DNA of 64,000 nucleotides from Phytophthora quininea. Taxonomy: Eukaryota > Oomycota > Peronosporomycetes > Peronosporales > Peronosporaceae. The stretch spans positions 372,001 through 436,000 of the forward strand of contig JAAVTG010000528.1 in the NCBI GenBank assembly GCA_011947345.1. Reading direction: 5' to 3'. The position numbers and the translations under genes are program-made. Positions 44,294-53,408 of the stretch are shown here, one piece after another (within the stretch, counting starts at the first letter, position 1; each line of letters begins with the position of its first letter). Under the pieces are notes generated by a model. That model did no database searches, had not been told where the DNA came from, and was given only the letters and a program-made list of their open reading frames with translations.

Positions 44294-45219
44294 TTACGCG
44301 CCATACTTTGGCGCACAGCCCAGTCGGAACGCCATCTCCTTCATGAACACCCTGGCGTCCATCGCGCCGTAGCCTCCGAGCGCATCAACTTGCTCTTCGT
44401 CGAAACTCTGCACTTCATCTCGACGAGTTTGGTCCTGGAACAAACTGGTGAACATCAGACGCCGTGGAGAGGGCTCAGAGCCTTGGGTAGGGTACTCGTG
44501 GCCCCACTTCTGGTAACTCTGACGAGGTCGCAGCGGATGCGGCTCCGTCGGCTCCTGAACTGACTGGTTGCAAGTCTGGACGATGGAGACGAAGATGTTG
44601 CTACTACCGTCCTGATTCTGAGCAGCTAGATTGGAGACCAGAGTATTGACCCAGTGGCCTGAAGAGAGCTCTGCTTTACCAGGTTCTAGATGCAGGAATA
44701 CTAGCTTTTGGCAGTCTCTGGGGCGGTCAGTAAAGTACTAATTTGAGTCGAAACTTCTTCGCCAGACTCTGGAATTTGCTGTACAGACCCGACTCCCGCA
44801 CGTTTAGCCAGCTCTACAGCGTTCTTTGATGAACTGAAGAAGGAAATGGGCATCTTGGAGTATCTACACAACAATAAAGTAAACTTCGTGAATAAATAAA
44901 TAATATGTATACAAAACCTTAACGTACGCAATGGAGGTGCCTTCATCGTCAGTGGCTTAGACGCCCAAAAGTGCTGCGATGTCGTCCGCCTTTGAGTCTA
45001 CAAGACAAACATGTTATAATGTATAAATATTAGGGTAAATAAAGCTAGATATCTATATTTTTTACCTGCCAAGACCAGGAAGCCACTGCAGCCGCGCTTG
45101 GCGACGTCATCGAACACAATGGACTTGGGCGTTGTAGTCACGCCCCCTGCGTCTTCACCGCGAGGCTGGGTGTCCACGAAGACGACGAGGATCTTCTGCG
45201 CGAGGGTGTGGGGCGGCAT
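44294..45219 (-). CDS. Conserved-looking unknown protein, three exons, frame-broken
   Basis: ATG 45219 begins [20 protein letters not shown], followed by [20 protein letters not shown]; exon 1 ends at GTAAAA near 45068. Exon 2 (to about 44933) contains [13 protein letters not shown] then an in-frame TAA near 44958, and continues [11 protein letters not shown]. Exon 3 has [59 protein letters not shown] and ends [20 protein letters not shown] at TAA 44294. A one-base slip at a four-T run (44706-44709) separates TAPETAK from LVFLHLEPG. The opening resembles the start of phosphopentomutase/cofactor-independent phosphoglycerate mutase-type folds ([13 protein letters not shown]), but I am not sure and assign no function. 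Confidence 0.55.
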
Positions 45220-45370
45220 CTCAAATCAGGAATTTTGCTAAGTCAAATTTCGCCAGTCAATCAAAATTTTTCTAAAATATTTTCGTTGCACTGAATAATC
45301 TATCGCGTTTACGTGGCGTGGTAGAAAGTAGGAGCTGTCGTCAACCATTTTGCGGCTTCGGAGCTCTTCC

Positions 45371-45390
45371 AACCATTCTGCAATTTGCTT
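45371..45390 (+). promoter_or_regulatory. Conserved core-promoter block of the RXLR cluster (copy 1)
   Basis: AACCATTCTGCAATTTGCTT, about 30-45 nt before ATG 45418. Nearly the same block precedes the RXLR-type genes at 47256 (47201-47220) and 48822 (48763-48790, more diverged). Layout fits an Inr followed by a flanking promoter region as described for oomycetes. Confidence 0.55.
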
Positions 45391-45417
45391 TCAAGTCCAA
45401 AGCTATTTCTCGTATCA

Positions 45418-45724
45418 ATGCGAGTGTTCTTCATCCTGTTGGCGGACGAGCAAGCTCTCCCAACAAGTGCTGATGAGCATGTCGGGGTATCACCTACCAA
45501 ATGTCTTCGAGAACAACAACCGTTTCCTACGCATCCATAACTCGATAAAGACGACCACTCGTTCCGGAATCGACAAGGCGATGATCAATCAGCAATTCTT
45601 CTTTCAAAAGAAAACTCGACGAGTTGTATAAGGCGAGTCAAGGCTGAACAGCTCTACCAGGCCCTGAAGGTGGACGCCAACTCGTCACACCGCAGAATCG
45701 TCCACGAATACGAAAAAGTACCTT
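45418..45724 (+). pseudogene. RXLR-type effector pseudogene, paralogue A
   Basis: ATG 45418 opens a short hydrophobic leader (MRVFFILLADEQ). In another frame RFLR appears (45517-45528), and in a third the C-terminal module LYQALKVDANSS and RRIVHEYEKVP, ending at 45724. At least three frame changes in about 300 bp make it non-functional. The C-terminal module matches paralogues B-D. Confidence 0.7.
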
Positions 45725-45734
45725 GAAAACAAAC

Positions 45735-46600
45735 CCTCGTTGTAGTGAACCGAAACGGGCTCTCGATTCCATCGATAGTTGACTCGTCTGGGTTGTGCGG
45801 CGTGTCGGATCCGAAAAGGATATGGTCGGGTGTAGTGATTTTCAGCAATGCCTCGAGTTGACCCGGTCCAGTTGCATTTGCGAGGCCGTAATAGAGGGAG
45901 GCGATGCCAGCGGCGACGTCGTTCGCATTTTCCGGAGCAATTAGCGTCACCCGTCAGTGCCATCTCCGTGCGAAAAATTGAACTGAATACTCGGAAATGT
46001 CGTGACGACGCCACTATAGATGAGGGCGGGGCTGCCCGCGCAGTCTCCTGCGAAAAGTCGATAATTAGAGCTAGCAGAAACTTGTTGAGTTTCGGGGTAG
46101 GCGGGTCGCTCGGATGCACAAACGCAACGGTATTGTATTCGGCCAATACGGTCCATACAGGTGTGAACGCAGAGTGACCGAGGTAGCGCCACTCGGTCTC
46201 ATTGCTGTCGTTCTTCACTGGGCAACTGGTTTGGACGATGACGCCGACCGGCAACAAGTGCTCGATGATGAACTTAATCTCTGCGACGGCGTCATCCATG
46301 GCATTAAAGTCCGGGAGGATGACAAACTAGCCGCCGAAATGAGCCAGGTATCTTTGCACCAGTTCATGCGCGTACTCCTTGAGTCTGCAGGCCAAAGCTT
46401 TGGCGGCATCCATTGGCCACGGCATCACACCTGGTACCGATACGGAGACGATCGCTTTGTCGATGCCCTTTTTCCATCTTCGTGCGCGTGGTCGGTGGCG
46501 TCTAGTCGGGAATTGGCCACCCGGTCAAATCGCCACTGGCAGCGACCAATTCTTAGGCGTACAACTCGGGAACGATATGATGGTGGGTATTAATCCAACT
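45735..46600 (-). pseudogene. Amidohydrolase-2 family (ACMSD/resorcylate decarboxylase-like) pseudogene
   Basis: Reading leftward from about 46593: INTHHHIVPELYA (metal-binding His start), IDKAIVSVSVPGVMPWPMD, EIKFIIEHLLPVGVIVQT, YNTVAFVHPSDPPTPKL, and HILFGSDTPHNPDEST near the end. These are in family order. In-frame stops occur after ELYA, within the WPIPD stretch and after AHFGG (about 46329), with frame changes near 46455 and 46000. Three stop codons by substitution cannot be explained by homopolymer slips. The 3' end runs into the RXLR pseudogene on the other strand. Confidence 0.72.
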
Positions 46601-47200
46601 GAGCAGCTCGCTATGCGAAGACTTTGTCATGGAAACCATCGGAAATGTTCGGCGAGACGTTGGAAGAATGGTTGTTGTATATTGCAAACTGAGCGTTCAA
46701 ACTTGTCTATTTTTTTGGCTGAGCAATTGACAATTCGACGAAAACGCACTAACCATCAAAGCTTGAATCACAGATGCTGTTGCAAGGATAAAGCAAACCG
46801 TGAAGTAATCGTCATGGAAGCTACTGACCTCGTCCTCGTTAAAACAGTTACAGTGTTTGAGGATATCAATGAATTATCCGGCATCTAAACTTCTCAAGAC
46901 GACGAGTACGCCTCAGGTTGCAGACAAAGGTGTGTGGGTAGAGGCTCGAGTAGAACTCGTTTACGCGGTACATATCGTCGTCTAATCAGCAAGGTTTTAC
47001 TGAAGATCGACCATGCATCGGCATTGTTCTGGCGATTTGGAAAAAGCCGTATTAATACACTCGCGAGTATATTAACTGTACAGCTCACGATGCGGTGAAG
47101 AAACGATAGTGCTTACCGATTATGTGGTCGCTCTTGCCACGATAGTAGGTGGATCTGTCGTTGTCGGGGAGAGGCGCATAATCCTTCGACCAGTCTGTCT
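46601..47200. other. Intergenic, no recognised gene
   Basis: Only short random frames, apart from the promoter region of the next gene at its right end. Confidence 0.4.
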
Positions 47201-47220
47201 CCAACCACTCCGCAATTTGC
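47201..47220 (+). promoter_or_regulatory. Conserved core-promoter block of the RXLR cluster (copy 2)
   Basis: CCAACCACTCCGCAATTTGC, 36-55 nt before ATG 47256. It matches the block at 45369-45388 at all but two positions, and the one before 48822 more loosely. Confidence 0.6.
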
Positions 47221-47255
47221 TCGCAACGAGAAATCCTGCCCGAGACCAAATCAAA

Positions 47256-47763
47256 ATGCGCCTATCGTTCATCCTACTGTCTGCTGCAGTCATCTTCCTC
47301 GAAAACAGCGCTTCTCTCTCCACGCCGATGGACGCTGCAGTAAATCGACTTGTCGTAGTCCACCACGACAGCAGTGACAAACGTCTTCTGCGCAGCCTCA
47401 AGTCAAACAGGGCCGGCAGCGATAACAGTAAAGAACGAACCTTGAACAAGGCTATGATCGACAAGCTCATGAGCTCTGACGTTGCCAGTAAAAATGTGTT
47501 TAGCGTGTTGTACAAGGCGAACAAGAAGACAGGACTTGTACAAGGCCCTCAACGTGGATGAAAACCCTTCGCTGCGTAGAATCGTCAACGAGTACCTCAA
47601 CTATCTCAACGGAATGCCTCGTCGTCACGTGGACGGAAGATGTTTCGATGAACAAGTTGATGCTTGCGAGTGCTTACACAGTTCAATGCTGAAACTCCAT
47701 TGCACTCAATGTTATCTTCTTAAAAAAGGAAACCTGCCAGATGCTGTTGCCAGTGTTTTGTAG
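47256..47763 (+). pseudogene. RXLR-type effector gene, paralogue B (frame-broken)
   Basis: Secreted effector candidate. ATG 47256 starts a signal peptide (MRLSFILLSAAVIFLENSAS), then RLLR in DKRLLRSLKS (near residue 46) and a weak ER-containing stretch (DNSKERTLN). The mature part has MIDKLMSSDVASKNVF and LYKALNVDENPSLRRIVNEY. The frame changes once near 47530, between the two. The end is also unclear: the PRRHVD position where paralogue D stops is read through, to 47763. Host target unknown. Confidence 0.72.
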
Positions 47764-48217
47764 CAGGGCTCATCGAAGGCATATACGGTGTGGTGAACCA
47801 ATCATTCTCGCTGTTTGAAACTCCAATACCAGAAGTGAGCTTTAGATTGCAATGCCTTCATAGCCATAGTTCACATGCGTAAGTTTGCTACTTGCCTCCA
47901 CGGGCTGGCTCATCGTTCGGTAGAAGGCTGAACCTTCCAACACCGCGAATGCGGAATTGCCCTTCGTCTTTCCAAAGCAAGCATTATTTGCGCTCAAGCA
48001 AAAACAACAATAAATAGTATTAGTTAGCAGCGAAAAATACTTTCAAGCTCAGTTATAGGTTACAGTATGTAGAAGATATTTTAGCTTGACTGCAAGTTTA
48101 TTTAACGGTGTCAAGCAACCAACTCCATGCATTACTTTGTTTATGATATGAGCTGGCTTCACGGTTTTAGAGTCAACCCCACGCATATTGAAGCTGTAAG
48201 CTGGATGTGCAGCAACT
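47764..48217. other. Intergenic, no recognised gene
   Basis: AT-richer spacer between convergent effector genes; no gene, repeat or RNA signal seen. Confidence 0.4.
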
Positions 48218-48561
48218 TCAGTATCCCCGGCGTACCTCCAGGTAATTCATGAACTCGTTGATGATTCTTCGGTGGGACGACCTTTAACGCCTTGTGTAGT
48301 TGTTCAATCTTGATGTTCGCTTTCCAAAGTGGGTAGAATTCCTTTTCGCGTGCAGTGGCCGAGCTCATCAACTTGTCGATTACAGCCATGTCAAGGGTTC
48401 GATCGCCGCCGTCATTGCCTGCTTTCGTGATCTTTGTGTGGCTTCGAAGGAAACGTTTCGTATCGGGCAAGGTGGAAACTTTTGGGGCGACTCGATCGTG
48501 AGAGTGTGAATTGATTCGGGGAAAGGACTCCAACGATTAACAGATTGAACAGCATTTGCAT
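48218..48561 (-). pseudogene. RXLR-type effector gene, paralogue C (frame-broken)
   Basis: ATG 48561 gives a hydrophobic leader (MQMLFNLLIVGVLS). In the next frame come TKRFLRSHTK (RFLR) and MAVIDKLMSSATAREKEFYP, LHKALKV, and in a further frame RRIINEFMNYLEVRRGY with TGA ending at 48218. Two frame changes (about 48520 and 48265). Same module order as paralogues B and D. It faces B tail to tail. Confidence 0.7.
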
Positions 48562-48762
48562 GGTGTGTGGGGTATTTAGGAGGGCATCGTGAAATGGTTG
48601 GAAGAAGGAACATAGTCGTTGGGGTGTACGCTACGGTGCTTTTCAAACAGCATAATCTTGAAAAACAACGTGTAAGCAATGCTTAACTACGAGGTTACCG
48701 GGGCCACGTCAGCGAAGTTCTTGTCGTACAGTCTGTGCGATATGGAATCCAAAGCTACAGCA

Positions 48763-48790
48763 GACCACTCTGCTAATTACTCGCAAGCGC
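48763..48790 (+). promoter_or_regulatory. Conserved core-promoter block of the RXLR cluster (copy 3)
   Basis: GACCACTCTGCTAATTACTC followed by GCAAGCGC, about 32-59 nt before ATG 48822; related to 47201-47230, where CTCGCAA also follows. Confidence 0.5.
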
Positions 48791-48821
48791 GAAAGAGAAA
48801 CCTGCTCAAGTTCAACGCACG

Positions 48822-49192
48822 ATGCGCTTGTCACTCATCCTGCTCGCTGCTGCTGCTCTTTCATTGAAACCAGCGCGATGGCAGCACCCAATCAACTTCA
48901 TTCCTTTGAAGCCTCCTTCAATTACGAAAGTACCAAGCGGTCTCTGCGCAGTCACCCTTCTGAGAAGACAAGCGGCGACAATGACGAAGAGCGAAACGTG
49001 AAATACCTCATCAACAGGCTCATGAACTCGGCCGAGGACCGCAACCACGATTTCTACAAACTGTACAAGGCGAACTTCAAGTCCGAGCACCTGTATCGTG
49101 CTCTCAACATGAACCAAAACCCAGCATACATCCGGATCGTCGACGAGTACATCATCTACCCCCATCGCATACCTCGTCGTTCTGTGGACTAA
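48822..49192 (+). CDS. RXLR-EER effector gene, paralogue D
   Basis: Secreted effector candidate of about 120 residues. ATG 48822 starts a signal peptide (MRLSLILLAAAA); a one-base frame change near 48865, at its end, separates it from the rest. After it come RSLR in STKRSLRSHPS and DNDEER, the RXLR and EER motifs at normal spacing. The mature part has VKYLINRLMNSAEDRNHDFY, LYRALNMNQNPAYIRIVDEY and ends PHRIPRRSVD at 49192. It is the most complete of the four paralogues. Confidence 0.78.
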
Positions 49193-49403
49193 AGCGCACA
49201 TGCGAATAGCATTAAAATCAAGTGTACCATCGGAAAACCTACCCTTTTTCATACCCGTGTCGATCGTCCCAAAGACCCATAATGCGTTCCACATATTCAT
49301 TTAGGCCGCATTTTCTATAAAAACGCGTCTCTTCCAAAACCATTTTTCGAATCTGAGAACTGCGAGAGGTCGAAGGAAGTTCTTCTCTGTTGCTGCCGCC
49401 GCC

Positions 49404-51329
49404 ATGGCGTCCCGCATGGAGAACAGCGCTGTACAGGTCCACGCCGCGTCTGAAAGCGTCTCGGCGCTCCACAGTGCGCTCTGGGCGCAGCAAGAACAGC
49501 GCCACAAGCTGCTGGACATGTGCCACCGCCAAGAACTGACCGACGTCGTGCTACTTCTGGAACGTGAGCCACATCTGGCACGTTCGGAGATTCTGGGTCA
49601 CGATCTAGTCCACATCGCAGCTCACCGCGTCATTCTGGCTGCTGCCAGTCCGTTCTTCCATGCTCTATTCACCAACGGCATGAAAGAATCCAACGAGATT
49701 ACACCCACAGTGCCGCTACCAGGTGTCCCTGTCCCAGCTTTCCGAGAACTGCTCAGATACATGTACATTGGCGAGATCCAGCTCTCTGGAGATACCATCT
49801 TATCGGTACTGCACGCTGCCAATCGACTGGAGCTCAGTGAAGTCGTGGAAATCTGCTGCAAGCAGTTGATGCTGCAGCTCAGTGTCCACAACTGTGTGGA
49901 CATTTATATGTGCTGTGAACAGCTGCAGCTGCGCTCAGCTTGCAGACTTTTAGCTCAAGCGGCACGAGCCATGATCGATACCTATTTCTGCGATGTGTAT
50001 CAAAGTGAGGCGTTCAAGAACTTGCCACTGGATGCGGTTTTAAAAGTGCTACGACATCAGGACACGAGGTTGTCATACAGGAACACTGTGGACGAGGCCA
50101 CGGACGACGCGGCTGTTAAGGCCTGGATGATGCACGACCCTCAGGAGAGACAGAAGCAGTTGACGACAGCGCTGCATGTGCCCCAGATTAGTGGGAACTC
50201 AGCGGAAGGAGCTGCTCAGCTAATTTTGAGTCGACGGAACAGTGATAATGGCATGGTAAACAGCAAACAACTGACAGATGAAGATGCCGTAGAAATGAGC
50301 ATCGCTACAGCTCTTGTTGGAGAGGAACTGCTGGATGAAGCGAGACAGAAGCAGCTGACACCGACAATTTTCGTTATTGGAGGCTTCAATACGCCAGGAG
50401 CGTTGAATACGGTGGAGTATCTCGACTATCACCTCAGTGAGTGGTATCCAGCAGCTCCCATGGCTGTTCAACGATCTTACAGCGGAGTTGCAGTCACCAA
50501 AGAAAACCACATTTACGTCATGGGCGGAACTAGCAGCAGTACGAGTCACCACATGAGTATGGAGCAGTACGACCCAGAGGCGAATGTGTGGACTGCGATG
50601 CCACCCATGCAGAAGGCGAGAAGTTACCTTGGAGCTACTGTTGTAGGGGATTTCATCTACGCAGTCGGAGGTTTCAATGGAGTGGCGCACTTGGCCTCTG
50701 TCGAGAGGTTTAATATTCAGACGCATCAATGGGAAGAAATGCCTCCGTTGTCGACAGGTCGAAGTGGTCTGGCTGTCGTGGCTCTCAATGGACTGGTATA
50801 CGCGATTGGCGGATACGATGGACGTAATCACTTGAAAAGTGTCGAGGTATTCGACCCGCAGAGGAAACAATGGTCTTCTGTAGCTAGCATGAGGTACGCT
50901 CGCAACGGACCTGCTGCTGTAGTACAGGAACATACCAATAGTATCTTAGTATTCGGTGGAGAGTCCCGTCACGGCGCTCGGATGAACACAAGCGAGCGGC
51001 TCGATTTGAACCGAGGGACGTGGAGCGATGTGGACGCGTTTGCCGACTGTCGAAGCGGCCACGTGGCCTTCAGTTTCCTCAGCGAATCGTTTTTATTTTG
51101 TCTGGGCGGATCCAACAAGAAGGACGAATATCTGAATACGGTACACCGCTACGACTACTTGTCCAAACACTGGACACTTCACTCGCAGATGCGTGCACAA
51201 CGTTGCGGCCTCAATGTTGCTGTCGTCAAGACTTCCGTCCATGCTGCCTGTTTTGCGGCGCAGAAGGCAAAACAACAACAAGTGAAGAAACGCCCATCCT
51301 TCCTCAGCCTCGCGAGTGATGGCGCATGA
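49404..51329 (+). CDS. BTB-Kelch protein (KLHL-like Cullin-3 adaptor)
   Basis: Likely substrate receptor of a Cullin-3 ubiquitin ligase. Single exon, 641 residues, no break. BTB domain at about residues 37-145 (RQELTDVVLLLER, HRVILAAASPFFHALFTNGM, LRYMYIGEIQLS), BACK domain about 150-260 (NCVDIYMCCEQLQLRSACRL), then six Kelch repeats from about 326 with paired glycines (FVIGGFNTPG, YVMGGTSSST, YAVGGFNGVA, YAIGGYDGRN, LVFGGESRHG, FCLGGSNKKD) closing with Trp blades. The ATG at 49404 is preceded by a pyrimidine- and purine-mixed leader and follows stops in frame. Length and order match KLHL proteins. The substrate is unknown. Confidence 0.93.
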   Translation: MASRMENSAVQVHAASESVSALHSALWAQQEQRHKLLDMCHRQELTDVVLLLEREPHLARSEILGHDLVHIAAHRVILAAASPFFHALFTNGMKESNEITPTVPLPGVPVPAFRELLRYMYIGEIQLSGDTILSVLHAANRLELSEVVEICCKQLMLQLSVHNCVDIYMCCEQLQLRSACRLLAQAARAMIDTYFCDVYQSEAFKNLPLDAVLKVLRHQDTRLSYRNTVDEATDDAAVKAWMMHDPQERQKQLTTALHVPQISGNSAEGAAQLILSRRNSDNGMVNSKQLTDEDAVEMSIATALVGEELLDEARQKQLTPTIFVIGGFNTPGALNTVEYLDYHLSEWYPAAPMAVQRSYSGVAVTKENHIYVMGGTSSSTSHHMSMEQYDPEANVWTAMPPMQKARSYLGATVVGDFIYAVGGFNGVAHLASVERFNIQTHQWEEMPPLSTGRSGLAVVALNGLVYAIGGYDGRNHLKSVEVFDPQRKQWSSVASMRYARNGPAAVVQEHTNSILVFGGESRHGARMNTSERLDLNRGTWSDVDAFADCRSGHVAFSFLSESFLFCLGGSNKKDEYLNTVHRYDYLSKHWTLHSQMRAQRCGLNVAVVKTSVHAACFAAQKAKQQQVKKRPSFLSLASDGA

Positions 51330-51487
51330 ATCTCCAGACTGTACACGTACAACAATAGCAACTTCCGCCATCTATTACTTGTAAATGTCTTTGCCATACT
51401 ACGAAGTATTATTGTAAGACGAAAAGTAGAGCTGGTCAATTCGTGGCCTCCTGTTTATTCAATCCTCTTTTATTGATTTTTGCCACA

Positions 51488-51943
51488 TCAAGTCGTTCTC
51501 TTGACAATGCCGAAGTACTCTTTGAAGCGCTCCCAATTTTTGTAGAGGTTGCTGCTTTTCGACACGTCGGCCTTCAAGTTGAACAGCGTGTACATGGATT
51601 TCGGGGTCTCCTTGTCCAGAATCCACCCGCCGAAGACTTGTCGCTCCTCGGCGGTGAACTTGGCCCTCTTGAACAATTTCTGTCGTCTCACCAGCTTCTG
51701 CAGCCCTTGCACCTGGAACCTTCTCTCTTCGTCCGTCGAGTCATCATCATCATCTTCACTGGCGGCTTGTTCGATCTCTTTGCTCCTCAGGAACCGCTTC
51801 TCGTTCTGGAAGTCCGTTTGAAGATCCAGCGGAGCTGTCGACACCACCTGTGAGAGTTCCGAGTTCGTCGCCGAAACTGCGTCACAGTTTACAAGAACGA
51901 AAGCTGCGACTACCAGCAGCAGCACCACACTGCTCAGACGCAT
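51488..51943 (-). CDS. RXLR-EER effector candidate
   Basis: Intact frame, 151 residues. ATG 51943 starts a signal peptide (MRLSSVVLLLVVAAFVLVNC, cleavage near residue 22). RFLR occurs at residue about 50 (NEKRFLRSKE) and the acidic EER motif 20 residues later (DDDDDSTDEERRFQ). The C-terminal domain of about 80 residues has LQKLVRRQKLFKRAKFTAEE, WILDKETPKSMYTLFNLKAD and WERFKEYFGIVKR, in the alpha-helical style of WY-type effectors. Unrelated at the C-terminus to paralogues A-D. It is convergent with the Kelch gene. Target unknown. Confidence 0.88.
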   Translation of the reverse strand: MRLSSVVLLLVVAAFVLVNCDAVSATNSELSQVVSTAPLDLQTDFQNEKRFLRSKEIEQAASEDDDDDSTDEERRFQVQGLQKLVRRQKLFKRAKFTAEERQVFGGWILDKETPKSMYTLFNLKADVSKSSNLYKNWERFKEYFGIVKRTT

Positions 51944-52099
51944 CTTCCCAAATCGATCTGCACGGGTGACGGCTAATGTCAAAGTGGTGCAAAGTCATAG
52001 TAAACGAGGGCACTGAGCACATCGCGACCATGATCCTCGGCCCCACTGTCTTTATGTGCGTAGCGATTTGTCCGTGGGATGAGAGGCTCTTCTCAATCA

Positions 52100-53200
52100 T
52101 CTCGTCGACAGGGAGCGCTGTGCTTTTGTATGGCGGTATCGATCGCAGGTATACGAGTTCCAGTAGCTTGATCCTCCAACTCTGTTAGGCTTGACCTTGC
52201 AAATGCTGCAGTATTGGTAGCAAGTTTACCTGCCGATTCGACGGATGAGATGTTCATGAAAGTGCCGCACCAGTCGACTGCACATTTCTAACATCTGTCT
52301 CTGCGGCAAAACATGCTTTTCGTGAGTTCAGGAATGACAGGCGCTCAGGAATTGTCGGCGTCAAGCACATGCATTCCCAAATTGATGAACATGACCTTCA
52401 TTGCAGCGGTACTGGGGACAATCCGATCCATCGTAGACAAAATGCCCGATATCCAAGCACCAGGGGAACACATTTACGGTCGGTCGCCTCTAGCTATTAT
52501 TCACCCGATTGCAGCAGGCAGGAGGCATCATTGTCAAACCGAACCGATTCGACGACGAAACGTTCATCGACCTGGCGGGGCGAGGCTTGCTCAGCTCATT
52601 TACAAGTGTTTGGATTTGTAACACCAAGAAATGATGGAGTTTCTACGAGAGACGAACAATTCTGTGGACACGATGTTTGAGTAGATTGATGACACTGTTC
52701 CGACAGACTGGAAAGATCTGTGGGAACGACGAAGAAGTGGTTAACCGGAGATACGAGAAAGTTGTGTGTGTGGGGGGAGAGAGATTGCCACGAAACCAGA
52801 AACAATGTCACCAGATACGTGGGAGTTGATTATGATTATGGCGAGATGTCAGGCGGACAAGCTCAAATTGATCAACAACCGTGCTCAAAAGCAGCAAACC
52901 TCAAAGAAGCAGAGTGTGTAGGATATTAAGGAAAAGATTGCTAACGTTGGTGGTTGAAGGTCATCTATTCTCTGTTATTGCTAACAAATCGACTCCTGAG
53001 ATCGCTAGAGGCTGTGCCTTATACAATTTGGTATGTCTTCTTGTCGTGTCTTGAGACCTTGAAACATCCTTGCTCTGTGAGCGCTTGTGGTGCTGTAACT
53101 TCATATACACCAATTCTCCCATGCGGTAGTGTTAGATACTTCATGTACACGCGGAGGGTTCACCAGGCCTACGCGCGTCGGTGGAAGACCCCTAGGGATA
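52100..53200. other. Degenerate region with one unassigned coding-like stretch
   Basis: Between about 52313 and 52620 the plus strand keeps a frame with MNMTFIAAVLGTIRSIVDKM and SPLAIIHPIAAG, continuing in another frame with GIIVKPNRFDDETFIDLAGR. It looks like the end of a decayed protein gene, family not recognised. 52838-52950 repeats at 56370-56482. No start, promoter or RNA gene was seen. Confidence 0.35.
52838..52950 (+). repeat. Dispersed repeat, copy 1 (see 56370-56482)
   Basis: TATGGCGAGATGTCAGGCGG and the next 90 bases match 56370-56482 with about one difference in ten. Runs such as GCTCAAATTGAT and CAACCGTGCTCAAA are identical. Confidence 0.7.
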
Positions 53201-53215
53201 TCTTGAGAACTCGAC

Positions 53216-53375
53216 GGGGCCACCAGGTCCGCCGTGCCTTTGGTAGGTTAAACTTTGACACACGTGAGGGCTACCGGTCCCCCGAGTGCTGGCAGTTCTT
53301 GATCTTGAACGCGAAGGGTCCGCCAAGTCCAGCGCACCTTGGTGGTTAAACTTTGAGCACATAGGGGTTATCAAG
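53216..53375. repeat. Two diverged tandem units of about 97 bp
   Basis: GGTTAAACTTTGA occurs at 53247 and 53344, each preceded by a GGTCCGCC...GC(C/A)...CTT block and followed by a GGG(G/C)TT/CT-ACC-type stretch. Weakly conserved; possible remains of a satellite or of a retroelement 5' region. Confidence 0.4.
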
Positions 53376-53408
53376 CCCCTGCATGCTGTAGTGAGGGGTT
53401 GAGTTCTT

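Noticed and set aside
45654..46299. Two plus/minus frames suggesting a new small gene at 45.7-46.3 kb
   Set aside because: They are out-of-phase pieces of the amidohydrolase pseudogene.
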